The translations under genes were made by a program, and so were the position numbers. A stretch of 35,054 nucleotides of DNA from a virus, in IMG/VR virus record IMGVR_UViG_3300021197_000555, positions 1 to 35,054 of that record. One strand, given 5' to 3'. Positions 25,701 through 31,978 of this stretch are shown here, in pieces; position 1 is the stretch's first letter, and each line of letters opens with the position of its first letter. The notes under the pieces were generated by a model. The model worked only from the letters and a program-made list of their open reading frames with translations. It had not been told where the DNA came from and searched no databases.

Positions 25701-26191
25701 TAACAATTCCACCTATCAAGTGCCGCACCCTTTGGTGTTCTTTTGCCGCCTTTGCTGGTCGGCCCTTTGACACCACCCATGCGGGCACAGAAGGACTTCT
25801 TTCGTGCCTTCTTTTTTCCAGTCGGGTTCTTTTCGGTGACTGGTGGTTTGAGATTCGCTCCTTCTTCACGCTTGGCTTTTGCTCGCCCAGCGGCGTTCAA
25901 TCCACCTTTTCGGCTGTGGACTTTAGGGTTGTAGCCGTGAAAAGGTTTGTCGCTTTTTTTAGAAAGGAGTGCCTTTGCCATCATGTCGCATTCGGGGCAA
26001 TCGCAAATTGATTTTTTGACCTTTTCTTTCTTAGGTTTGCTGTCCGGTATTTTCTTGCTCGCTGGCACGCAGTTCGGGACTTCACGCCCGCCCTTGTTTT
26101 TCATGCCGACTTGCTCGTAGCCGTCCCAACATGGATCTTCTTTGATGAACTCAAGTCCTGCTAAAAATGCGTTTCTTCCTATTGCTCGCAT
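25700..26191 (-). CDS. Basic protein with DUF6321-like C-terminus
   Basis: 163 aa whose start and stop both overlap neighbouring genes (TAATG type). The N-terminus has NAFLAGLEFIKED, a weak echo of the shared tag, then the segment DPCWDGYEQVGMKNKGGREV ending PNCVP, a pattern I know from many marine virus structural or core proteins. A CDCPEC motif follows at about residues 59-64. The C-terminal half, GGLNAAGRAKAKREEGANLK with SFCARMGGVKGPTSKGGKRT and a final RWNC, resembles the small basic phage domain called DUF6321, whose role is unknown. The high Lys/Arg content suggests nucleic-acid contact. Family recall is from memory and not verified by search. Confidence 0.65.
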   Translation of the reverse strand: MRAIGRNAFLAGLEFIKEDPCWDGYEQVGMKNKGGREVPNCVPASKKIPDSKPKKEKVKKSICDCPECDMMAKALLSKKSDKPFHGYNPKVHSRKGGLNAAGRAKAKREEGANLKPPVTEKNPTGKKKARKKSFCARMGGVKGPTSKGGKRTPKGAALDRWNC

Positions 26192-26613
26192 TATCGTTGC
26201 CCCCTCAAACGGTTGTATGTTTCAGCAACGAGTATAGGGAGTCCCATATACCACTGCGCCAACATCGGTGTTTTGGAGTATGATTGAGCCAAAGGCAGGA
26301 ACGCCTTTGCTACGGCTCGCAAAAGTTCGTCGGCTTCTTCACGGGGAACTTCGGGCAAAGCCTTCTTGAGATCGTGAAAGCCCATACGCATGAGCATGAT
26401 TGCGCCCAGTGCTTCGCTTGAGCAATCCTCTTGGGATGTGAGGCCAAATGCGTCAAGACCTTCTTTCCACACCCCGACGACTTCTTCAAGTGCGTCGCAC
26501 ATTTGCAGTGCTTCAAGCATTGTAAAAATGTCGCTGTTGCCGTGCAACAATTCAGCGTATTCTGTGTGCTTCAACATCAACGCTGGGATTGTTTGATAGC
26601 CTCTTTCAGTCAT
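26191..26613 (-). CDS. Small helical protein, unknown function
   Basis: 140 aa from the ATG at 26613, supported by GGAGGGACAATCA just upstream and an ATGA overlap with the previous stop; the longer open frame would overlap that gene by 37 nt. The sequence is almost wholly helical: IPALMLKHTEYAELLHGNSD, MLEALQMCDALEEVVGVWKE, ALGAIMLMRMGFHDLKKALP and ADELLRAVAKAFLPLAQSYS, closing with PMLAQWYMGLPILVAETYNR. No transmembrane segment is convincing. It looks like a compact helical bundle. The neighbours are small zinc or virion-type proteins. No family is recognised. Confidence 0.55.
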   Translation of the reverse strand: MTERGYQTIPALMLKHTEYAELLHGNSDIFTMLEALQMCDALEEVVGVWKEGLDAFGLTSQEDCSSEALGAIMLMRMGFHDLKKALPEVPREEADELLRAVAKAFLPLAQSYSKTPMLAQWYMGLPILVAETYNRLRGQR

Positions 26614-26993
26614 TGATTGTCCCTCCTTGATTTCACCACAGCCCAACCCGATGCGAATGCTTTGTCCAATTGCTCATAAGGATTTTCAACACGGCTTCCG
26701 CCCTTGCTTCCAGTGAACCTTAGCGGTATGGACTGTGCAGTAAAATTGACATTCATTGTATATCCAGCCATAGGTTGTTCTATGGTGTTGTTGAAAGTGT
26801 AGTCGTCGGCGTCGTGAATATCCCTTATCTCCGCAATCGCATTTTGTTTCAAATCTCCAAAGGTTTGTTGAATAATTAAATCGGGAGTGTCGCCGTTTAT
26901 TGCGAATTGTTCATCGTCATAATGGAGTTCGTAATCAAAAACCATGCTCACGGAACCCACGCTATCGGTCAATCTCCCTGCTGTTTCACCCAT
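26610..26993 (-). CDS. Small beta-rich protein ending in the AFxxGWxVVK peptide
   Basis: 127 aa from the ATG at 26993, with GGGGGTGCTTGAAG upstream. The body is beta-rich: SVSMVFDYELHYDDEQFAIN, then DADDYTFNNTIEQPMAGYTM and NVNFTAQSIPLRFTGSKGGS. The last residues, DKAFASGWAVVKSRRDNQ, carry the shared peptide at positions 112-121, very close to the C-terminus, just as in the methyltransferase. A small beta domain with a short terminal tag suggests a cargo-like module, but the function is unknown. The start lies inside the end of the zinc/HTH gene, so the two are translationally coupled. Confidence 0.6.
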   Translation of the reverse strand: MGETAGRLTDSVGSVSMVFDYELHYDDEQFAINGDTPDLIIQQTFGDLKQNAIAEIRDIHDADDYTFNNTIEQPMAGYTMNVNFTAQSIPLRFTGSKGGSRVENPYEQLDKAFASGWAVVKSRRDNQ

Positions 26994-27696
26994 CTTCAAG
27001 CACCCCCGCTTCGGCCAAAGCCTTACGCATGACTCGCCACTCTTCGGGCGACTTTTCGGAGAAGTGTGCTTGTATGACAGTCAAGACGCTGACCTGTTCG
27101 TTGCCACCAACGGCTTCGGCCTTTTCCAGCCACTCGCCAATCTCGGTCAATGAATCACGGACTTCACGGTGCAATTTCACTGCGGTGTCCAATCCCTTGT
27201 AGTCAAGTGTTCCCGACTCCATCTGTTCCTCTTGCATCAGATCTATGTGAGCGTTGAATAGCCCATTAAGTCGTTGGAGGTTTCGCTCGCTTTGTTGCAT
27301 GGCTGTGCGTGCGCTGTCAATAGCGGCGGGCATAATCTCCATGTTGACTTGTCGTTGAATAATGGGTTGAGTGTGATTCTCCATGTGTTGAGCAAGAGCC
27401 GCTTCGCTTATGTCCAGTTCGGTCGCCATATCATCCATACTGACAAGACGCTCAAGGACAGCGTGTTCAATGTTTGCTCTTTCGGGATGGGTGCATAGAG
27501 GACAGTCGGTGTTGCTGTTGTTATGATATTCCCCGGAATGCCTTCTCATGTGGCGGTGTGTGGTGCCTTCGGGCCAGTCATGGGTCATATCCAGTTCAAC
27601 GGGTTCAAGCAATCCAATACGGATTTGTTGTTCCCATTGATCGCGCCTATCGTCTTGACAAAAGGGACAATTCCTGCGGACACGCCTCCCCGTCAT
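26986..27696 (-). CDS. Duplicated zinc/helix-turn-helix protein; possible small terminase or regulator
   Basis: 236 aa. Two tandem copies of a zinc-binding helical unit are visible. The first has CPFC ... HRHMRRH (residues ~10-54). The second has CPLCTHPERANIEHAVLERL ... HMENH (residues ~65-107), whose DMATELDISEAALAQHM section reads like a helix-turn-helix. Each unit has Cx2C then Hx3H, and they align end to end. Residues ~115-236 are helical and coiled-coil-like (MPAAIDSARTAMQQSERNLQ, LHREVRDSLTEIGEWLEKAE). DNA-binding units plus an oligomerising helix fit a small terminase subunit or a late regulator. No ribosome site precedes the ATG, but a TATA-like box lies about 25 nt upstream, suggesting leaderless expression. 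Confidence 0.6.
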   Translation of the reverse strand: MTGRRVRRNCPFCQDDRRDQWEQQIRIGLLEPVELDMTHDWPEGTTHRHMRRHSGEYHNNSNTDCPLCTHPERANIEHAVLERLVSMDDMATELDISEAALAQHMENHTQPIIQRQVNMEIMPAAIDSARTAMQQSERNLQRLNGLFNAHIDLMQEEQMESGTLDYKGLDTAVKLHREVRDSLTEIGEWLEKAEAVGGNEQVSVLTVIQAHFSEKSPEEWRVMRKALAEAGVLEDG

Positions 27697-27704
27697 GTGT
27701 CAAC

Positions 27705-27724
27705 GATAGCGGGTGAGTTTATTT
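27705..27724 (-). promoter_or_regulatory. Candidate leaderless archaeal promoter with CCGCTATC box
   Basis: On the minus strand, AAATAAA (27718-27724) is centred 25 nt before the ATG at 27696, matching archaeal TATA-to-start spacing for a leaderless transcript, and no Shine-Dalgarno site precedes that ATG. Between them, at 27705-27712, lies CCGCTATC, an octamer also present just before the plus-strand gene at 31466. It could be an operator or initiator-linked element. Confidence 0.4.
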
Positions 27725-27867
27725 CACTTTTCATTTTTACGGCGATGAACGCCGCAAAAGTCGGCTCCAACCATCGGTCGGTTTTTACACGGAGAACCGT
27801 CTTTTTTCGTAGCCGCACATTTCTTCGGTGTTTCGTGTTTAATCACTGGCGCAGGAACAGGTTTCAC
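27724..27867 (-). CDS. Tiny Cys3His zinc-binding protein, start uncertain
   Basis: A reading frame not starting with ATG encodes KCAATKKDGSPCKNRPMVGA then DFCGVHRRKNEK and a TGA stop. The spacing C-x9-C-x10-C-x3-H with TKKxGxPCKN is a recurrent small zinc-binding unit in phage and bacterial proteins (DUF5763-like, from memory). A GTG at 27867 gives 47 aa, but no ribosome site precedes it. The frame stays open upstream to about 27957 and reads plausibly (FAIDGRRYSVPQSQAYDVKP), with an ATT overlapping the stop of the upstream membrane gene. The ATG at 27908 (TGATG) is in another frame and dies after 14 codons. Either a non-ATG start, a frameshift or a base error is involved. The gene itself is likely real. 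Confidence 0.55.
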   Translation of the reverse strand: MKPVPAPVIKHETPKKCAATKKDGSPCKNRPMVGADFCGVHRRKNEK

Positions 27868-27907
27868 ATCATACGCTTGTGATTGCGGGACGGAATACCT
27901 GCGCCCA

Positions 27908-28165
27908 TCAATAGCGAAAGGATGCGTATTGCCTAATGGCGATTGTCGCCGTAAGGATCAAGCCAAAAAACATAGCCATGACAGCACTCGTTCCCAGTGC
28001 TGGCCCTTTCCAAACCAATACGACAAAAGAGAAGAGGATAAAGGAGATAATGTAAATCATCGTCGCACTTTCAACCAATAACTTCTTTGGACTCAAAATA
28101 TCAATCGTAGCCGACGACCACGACACTTCTCCACTAATTGCTTGTTCTTCTTCGTTTCCCATCAT
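27908..28165 (-). CDS. Small membrane protein, two transmembrane helices
   Basis: 85 aa. The N-terminus is polar and acidic (MGNEEEQAISGEVSWSSATI). Two hydrophobic segments follow: MIYIISFILFSFVVLVW (about residues 37-54) and GTSAVMAMFFGLILTATIAI (about 59-78), joined by a short KGPAL turn, forming a hairpin. The C-terminus RQYASFRY is short and basic. Its two-helix hairpin and size fit a holin-like or virion-membrane protein, but a holin call would need more than topology. It is one of three small membrane proteins within 3.5 kb that surround the membrane-anchored GTPase, so a joint membrane role is plausible. Confidence 0.6.
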   Translation of the reverse strand: MMGNEEEQAISGEVSWSSATIDILSPKKLLVESATMIYIISFILFSFVVLVWKGPALGTSAVMAMFFGLILTATIAIRQYASFRY

Positions 28166-28169
28166 GCTA

Positions 28170-28829
28170 TCACAGTCCTAATGGTGCCATTTTACCGGCC
28201 ATATTCACACCTTGTCCCATCGTTGCCCCGATGCCACCTTGATTTTGAACAGCGTTGCCCATCATGCCTCCAAGAAGGCTTCCAAAGAATCCGGGTTGTT
28301 GTGCCCCATTCATGGTGTTCATCATCATGCCTTGCTGGTGTGCCGCAAGGAACATTTGTAATTGTTGTTGATTTGCATTCAGCACATTCTGTGCCGCACC
28401 CTGTGTCTTTTGTAGTGTCAACGCAAGGTTTTCCGGCGAGAGTGTTGCGAGGCTTGAAGGCATTGAACCAGCATCTAATTTCATTTTGTTGTCTTCAATC
28501 GTGAATGAAATGTTGTTGAAGAACTCTTTGAGCGACAATTGCACTATTTCTCCAACCAAGTCCAACATCAAGGGCAGGTTTTGGGTGACGATGAATGCTG
28601 ACACAGGGTCATACATTGACAACAATTGAGAGGTTGCGAGAACTGGATCGTTGGCGGCTTGTTGCATCATCGGGTTCTGTGCTTGTTGCATCATACCCAT
28701 AGCACCCATTTGCTGTGGTTGTCCGAATTGTTGCATTCCGCCGAATTGGTTTTGCTGTGCGGCCAAAGAAGGCGCACCGAATTGCTGTGTAGTCTGTGGT
28801 TTATTTCCACCAAATCCAAAAAGTCCCAT
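28170..28829 (-). CDS. Gln/Met-rich protein, unknown function
   Basis: 219 aa from the ATG at 28829, chosen for AGGTGAATAAT directly upstream. Residues 1-70 are Gln/Met/Gly/Phe-rich low complexity (GLFGFGGNKPQTTQQFGAPS). Residues ~75-150 look ordered and helical: ATSQLLSMYDPVSAFIVTQN, LPLMLDLVGEIVQLSLKEFF, then a short strand pair NISFTIEDNKMKLDAGSM. The C-terminus returns to Gln/Gly/Met-rich sequence (QPGFFGSLLGGMMGNAVQNQ), with Gly-Leu-Met runs that might associate with membranes. No family is recognised. It lies between the Cys/His protein and the two-helix membrane protein. Confidence 0.5.
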   Translation of the reverse strand: MGLFGFGGNKPQTTQQFGAPSLAAQQNQFGGMQQFGQPQQMGAMGMMQQAQNPMMQQAANDPVLATSQLLSMYDPVSAFIVTQNLPLMLDLVGEIVQLSLKEFFNNISFTIEDNKMKLDAGSMPSSLATLSPENLALTLQKTQGAAQNVLNANQQQLQMFLAAHQQGMMMNTMNGAQQPGFFGSLLGGMMGNAVQNQGGIGATMGQGVNMAGKMAPLGL

Positions 28830-28842
28830 ATTATTCACCTGT

Positions 28843-29787
28843 TTATTGCTGTGCCATCATTGGCTCTTGGGGCACCATAGTGCCTTGCATGTCTTGAGGG
28901 GAAACACCCATCATTGATTGTTGTTGCGCCATTTGCTCCAATTGCATGGCTCTCATGTCAAAGGTCACTGTCACCAGATCTGCAACACCCGTTATGGGGT
29001 TCGTGTGCTGATTGAGAACTACTCCCTTTGAGTATTGAGCGTCTTTTTGAATCATTTGAAAGAACTGGCTGTATTTTGCCAGCGATTCGGGGGTTGAACG
29101 GTTTTTGCTTTGTGACTTGCTCAAACCGGGCACTTTCAAGAAACGAGTGCCCTTAGCGACTACTTTGCCGAAGCCTTCTTCGGCTAATTCGTGTTCATCA
29201 ACCATGCACCTCAAGGTGTGGTAAATGTGTAAATGTGCGGGGCAAAGAGTGGCATTCATTTCATCCCCATGATCACCGTGTGTGCGTGCGAGGGGTTTTC
29301 GTGCTTGTCCAGTGTCTTCATCAAACCAATAAATATCGGCCAACGACAACCCTGTTTTTTCATCAACAATATGGTTGTATGCGTTGTCACCTTCAAGGAA
29401 ACGGCGCACATCAACACCACAGCAAGCACACTCATGTGCGGCATTGTAGCGATATATTTTGAAAAGCCCCAAATTGTAGTTTGGGGGGCGAAGGGCTTTA
29501 CGCATTTTCTTGATGTTCTTTTTGCGAGCCTTTCGTGGGTTTTTGGTGTTGGTGACGAGTTTAAGTTCCACTGTCGGGATGAGGGATTCTCCCTCAACGC
29601 CACCATTCGATCCAGCGGTAGCCATTTCAGCCCGCTGTTGGGTTTTCAACATATCATAAGAAACGCCTGTTTGGACAGCCAGCATCTTTAATTCATCGTC
29701 GGTTAAACCGTTGAGTGAAATGCCGCCGCCGCCGAATGGATTGAACCTCACCTTACTCCCCCTTGACCCTGTGAGGACTGACAACAT
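28843..29787 (-). CDS. Basic Cys/His protein, HNH-like zinc site, unknown function
   Basis: Up to 314 aa from the ATG at 29787. That ATG has no ribosome site, and a GTG at 29751 preceded by AAGGGGGAGTAAG is an alternative start giving RFNPFGGGGISLNGLTDDEL. Residues ~80-105 are very basic (TKNPRKARKKNIKKMRKALR). A zinc-type centre follows: AAHECACCGVDVRRFLEGDN, an H in YNHIVDE, HGDHGDE, then LCPAHLHIYHTLRC. The Cx2C ... Cx2H ... H order resembles an HNH/treble-clef fold, but the catalytic His-Asn pattern is not clear enough to call a nuclease. The C-terminus is Met/Gln-rich. It sits directly after the GTPase gene. Confidence 0.5.
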   Translation of the reverse strand: MLSVLTGSRGSKVRFNPFGGGGISLNGLTDDELKMLAVQTGVSYDMLKTQQRAEMATAGSNGGVEGESLIPTVELKLVTNTKNPRKARKKNIKKMRKALRPPNYNLGLFKIYRYNAAHECACCGVDVRRFLEGDNAYNHIVDEKTGLSLADIYWFDEDTGQARKPLARTHGDHGDEMNATLCPAHLHIYHTLRCMVDEHELAEEGFGKVVAKGTRFLKVPGLSKSQSKNRSTPESLAKYSQFFQMIQKDAQYSKGVVLNQHTNPITGVADLVTVTFDMRAMQLEQMAQQQSMMGVSPQDMQGTMVPQEPMMAQQ

Positions 29788-29802
29788 GAAAAGGGTTGCG
29801 GC

Positions 29803-30531
29803 CTAAATCATGTTCAATGTGTTTATAACGGCACCTTCCACATTCAAACCGTATTGAGCCGCCATAGCCTCCACATTGGTTGCCACTGCGGCTCTCCTTA
29901 ATCGCCTCATGTCCTCTTGAAAGGGTGCGACCATAGGGTGCTGACGCTTGAGTCCCAAGTCCCACATCTGTTGGGATTCATTCGTCCACCACAAATCCAT
30001 TTTGTTGAGAACCAAACACACTACACCCGGTTTGTAATTTTTGGCTTTTTTCTTCATGCTTCGTGAGAAAGTGCTGGGGTATTGTTTGTTGACAATAATG
30101 TCGGTAATATATTTGAAGCCAGCAACGGCTTCTTGCATAGCAGGTTGCGACCAAGTGACCCTATCGTCAACAACAAAGAAAACAACACTGGTGTTTCTCT
30201 TTATCATGTCCTCGGCCCACAAGTTCCAGTATTGTGATTGACCCCCTATGTCCGTTGTCATAATAGGCGTCTTTTCGCCTTTCCACCGAACTTGTTTCTT
30301 TGTTGAGTGTGGCATTTGAAAGACACCGTGCTTAACCGGATGAGTGGTTCTCATCTCATGCGGTATCGGATCGATGTCACCCGGCACAGTCAAGTATTGA
30401 TCAAGTGTGGTTTTGCCAGCCAAAGAAGGCCCAAATATAGCGATTTTATGTGGCCTAATCAAACGATAAACATAAGCCGCTAATTGAGCAGAACCCATTA
30501 GCAAATGTCCAGCAAGCATCCATGTTGCCAT
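29803..30531 (-). CDS. Membrane-anchored Arf/SRP-receptor-beta-like small GTPase
   Basis: 242 aa. Residues 3-25 (TWMLAGHLLMGSAQLAAYVY) form a hydrophobic N-terminal helix likely to anchor the protein. G1/Walker A is G34-P-S-L-A-G-K40-T41-T. G2-like threonines follow in EMRTTHPVKHG. G3 is TTD94-I-G-G-Q98, the D-x-G-G-Q form typical of Arf, Arl and SRP-receptor-beta GTPases. SVVFFVVDDR is the next strand, and G4 is LNK-M-D179 (N176-K-M-D). G5 may be the AVATN region near residue 217. A transmembrane helix plus Arf-like domain is the architecture of SRP-receptor beta. A virus gene of this type is unusual. Two small membrane proteins are encoded just upstream, suggesting GTP-regulated work at the host membrane. 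Confidence 0.8.
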   Translation of the reverse strand: MATWMLAGHLLMGSAQLAAYVYRLIRPHKIAIFGPSLAGKTTLDQYLTVPGDIDPIPHEMRTTHPVKHGVFQMPHSTKKQVRWKGEKTPIMTTDIGGQSQYWNLWAEDMIKRNTSVVFFVVDDRVTWSQPAMQEAVAGFKYITDIIVNKQYPSTFSRSMKKKAKNYKPGVVCLVLNKMDLWWTNESQQMWDLGLKRQHPMVAPFQEDMRRLRRAAVATNVEAMAAQYGLNVEGAVINTLNMI

Positions 30532-30536
30532 TCACT

Positions 30537-30758
30537 TCACTTCCCCCGAATCCAGTTCCAAACAGAAGTCGGGTTGATGTCAAGCCAAAGGTCTAATCCA
30601 AGTAAGCCGAAAAAGGTGATTGCGATTCCGCCAATAAAAGCAATTATGGATTTGACAGTCCAAGCGGCTCGCTCCATTCTTCGATCATAAGCGTTTTCAG
30701 CGAGGATTGCTGACATGGCTTCGGCCTGTCGCTCTTGTGCAGTGTTGAAAGGCCACAT
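30537..30758 (-). CDS. Small single-pass membrane protein
   Basis: 73 aa with GGTGGGACATT before the ATG. A polar helical N-terminus (WPFNTAQERQAEAMSAILAE) leads to one strong hydrophobic segment, SIIAFIGGIAITFFGLLGLD (about residues 37-56), then a short tail LWLDINPTSVWNWIRGK. Its stop is five bases from the GTPase start, so the two are almost certainly co-translated. The topology, a cytoplasmic helix plus one membrane span, would allow it to recruit or partner the GTPase. Nothing identifies a family; a spanin- or holin-like role is not supported by motif. Confidence 0.6.
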   Translation of the reverse strand: MWPFNTAQERQAEAMSAILAENAYDRRMERAAWTVKSIIAFIGGIAITFFGLLGLDLWLDINPTSVWNWIRGK

Positions 30759-30772
30759 AATGTCCCACCATA

Positions 30773-31255
30773 CTACTCGTTATTATTCTCGTTTTTGACT
30801 TCTTCGGTATTCGGCAATCCAAATGTTTGCTGTGAAGAAGGATCTGATACTTGTTGCCACTGCTGTTGCTTATACATCTGTGACTCTTGGGCCATGTTGT
30901 AGTCCTTTCTCATGCGGCGTTGTTGGAGTCTTTGTTGGTTGCGAAGCCATTTGTCATGGCGACCTTCTTGAGAGAACTCGGCTCGGAGTGCAAGTGAGTC
31001 ACGAATACCTCCGACATGAAACAGAACCATAGCAACACATAGGAAGCCGAAAGCAATAAGGCCATATTGAAGGCCCATTTCCCCCGGACTTGCACCGGGC
31101 AAATACCACTCTAAATGCGACACTGTGACCGAAACACCAGTCAAAAGTGATTGCCATAAAAGCATAGCAATTAAATTGATGTCAATTCTGTTGTTGTCGT
31201 CGCCGCCGACCCACGGGGGCACACGCTGTGGTTGGGGTGCTATCGGTTGTTGCAT
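30773..31255 (-). CDS. Membrane protein, two transmembrane helices
   Basis: 160 aa. The ATG at 31255 shares its bases with the TAA of the upstream regulator (TAATG) and GGAGATGATG lies before it. A Pro-rich N-terminus (PIAPQPQRVPPWVGG) precedes two hydrophobic helices: INLIAMLLWQSLLTGVSVTV (about 25-45) and LQYGLIAFGFLCVAMVLFHV (about 62-82), separated by a short loop with SHLEWYLPGA. The C-terminal half is basic then Gln-rich and probably cytoplasmic (RHDKWLRNQQRLQQRRMRKD). It is the first of the two membrane genes before the GTPase. Function unknown; it may be part of the same membrane module. Confidence 0.6.
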   Translation of the reverse strand: MQQPIAPQPQRVPPWVGGDDNNRIDINLIAMLLWQSLLTGVSVTVSHLEWYLPGASPGEMGLQYGLIAFGFLCVAMVLFHVGGIRDSLALRAEFSQEGRHDKWLRNQQRLQQRRMRKDYNMAQESQMYKQQQWQQVSDPSSQQTFGLPNTEEVKNENNNE

Positions 31256-31398
31256 TATTCATCATCTCCTTTTTGTCGGTTTTTGAAGAACTCTTTCAGC
31301 ATGTGGCAAACGAATGAGGATTTTGATTCTCGGCCCCTTGCCGCTTCCATTTCAGCGAACAATTCATCGGGCATCACGACTGACACATGACGGCTCAT
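31255..31398 (-). CDS. Ribbon-helix-helix DNA-binding regulator
   Basis: A 47-aa protein beginning MSRHVSVVMPDELFAEMEAA and continuing RGRESKSSFVCHMLKEFFKN. The layout is that of Arc/CopG/MetJ-type regulators: a beta-strand (HVSVVMP), helix A (DELFAEMEAARG), a turn with SKSS at the start of helix B, and helix B (FVCHMLKEFFK). The strand from a dimer would enter the DNA major groove. A ribosome-like GGAGTG lies upstream of the ATG. It is the first gene of the 31 kb minus-strand train and sits beside the divergent promoter, a standard place for an autoregulator. Repression of its own operon, and perhaps the divergent gene, is inferred. Confidence 0.75.
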   Translation of the reverse strand: MSRHVSVVMPDELFAEMEAARGRESKSSFVCHMLKEFFKNRQKGDDE

Positions 31399-31465
31399 GT
31401 GTAAATCCCACTCCTGTCAAGGCTATGAAGGTTGTGATTAAATACGACGACGCTATCCGCTATCT
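31399..31465. promoter_or_regulatory. Divergent promoter region, shared TATA and repeated GCTATC box
   Basis: This 67-bp gap separates the only plus-strand gene from the minus-strand train. TTAAATA at 31438-31444 is centred about 25 nt before the plus-strand ATG at 31466, the spacing for a leaderless archaeal transcript. Read on the minus strand the same bases give TATTTAA, about 40 nt before the regulator start, leaving a short leader that contains GGAGTG. GCTATC occurs twice (31452-31457 and 31459-31464) with 7-bp periodicity, forming CCGCTATC in the second copy. Closely spaced direct repeats suit ribbon-helix-helix dimers binding side by side. Confidence 0.55.
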
Positions 31466-31978
31466 ATGTCAAACCCCAATATGCCGGAGGCCGTCGCCGC
31501 CATGCGCTCATACAACCGAATTGTAAGCGCATCACCGAATAGTGCCCCTCTCTTATCGTCGTGGATCCAACGCCACACCGATGAGAACTTGGCCGCTGAC
31601 TTTGATTTCAAAGCCGCTGTCGCAGTGTTGGCACATTTTAATCACCCACTCTATTCCACTGCTTCAAACCAACCAACAGGCACCACGGCATGGGTTTCTT
31701 TGATGAATGGGGCTGAAAGTATTCTTCAAGACGAAGCGGTTTGGATTGACGATCAATTGTTGATTGCGAACATCACACGCCCAGTGCGTTTGTTTGACAG
31801 CGACATATCATGGTTGAATCAGTGGGCTGTGGCGAACAATGTGTCGGGGAACACGGAAACCGCATACCTCGTCAATTCTTTGATTCAGCAATTGCAGACC
31901 TGTGAAGGAAACAACGGCCCGACTGGTGCCGCTGGGATTTCACACACCAACCACATGCCAATGGCCCCTATTCCCTAA
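31466..31978 (+). CDS. Only plus-strand gene; 170-aa protein of unknown function
   Basis: The ATG at 31466 lies about 25 nt after a TATA-like box and has no ribosome site, so a leaderless mRNA is likely; an ATG five codons later is an alternative. The protein is soluble, acidic and mostly helical: MPEAVAAMRSYNRIVSASPN, DENLAADFDFKAAVAVLAHF, WVSLMNGAESILQDEAVWID, then a strand-like RPVRLFDSDISWLNQWAVAN. The C-terminus is Asn/Gly/Thr/Pro-rich and probably flexible. No Cys pairs, membrane segments or enzyme motif are visible. It ends tail-to-tail with the gene-88-like gene, overlapping by 11 bp. Divergent expression from a shared regulator region suggests an early or regulatory gene, which is inference. 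Confidence 0.6.
   Translation: MSNPNMPEAVAAMRSYNRIVSASPNSAPLLSSWIQRHTDENLAADFDFKAAVAVLAHFNHPLYSTASNQPTGTTAWVSLMNGAESILQDEAVWIDDQLLIANITRPVRLFDSDISWLNQWAVANNVSGNTETAYLVNSLIQQLQTCEGNNGPTGAAGISHTNHMPMAPIP

Noticed and set aside
27867-27908. 14-codon ORF starting at the TGATG ATG
   Set aside because: Too short to be a gene by itself; discussed as part of the frameshift/start question for the zinc mini-gene.
27908-28165. Holin
   Set aside because: Two membrane helices and small size fit, but no lysis enzyme is adjacent and topology alone is not diagnostic.
28843-29787. HNH endonuclease call for the Cys/His protein
   Set aside because: Zinc-type Cys/His pairs exist, but the catalytic His-Asn-His order is not convincing, so only an HNH-like zinc site is stated.
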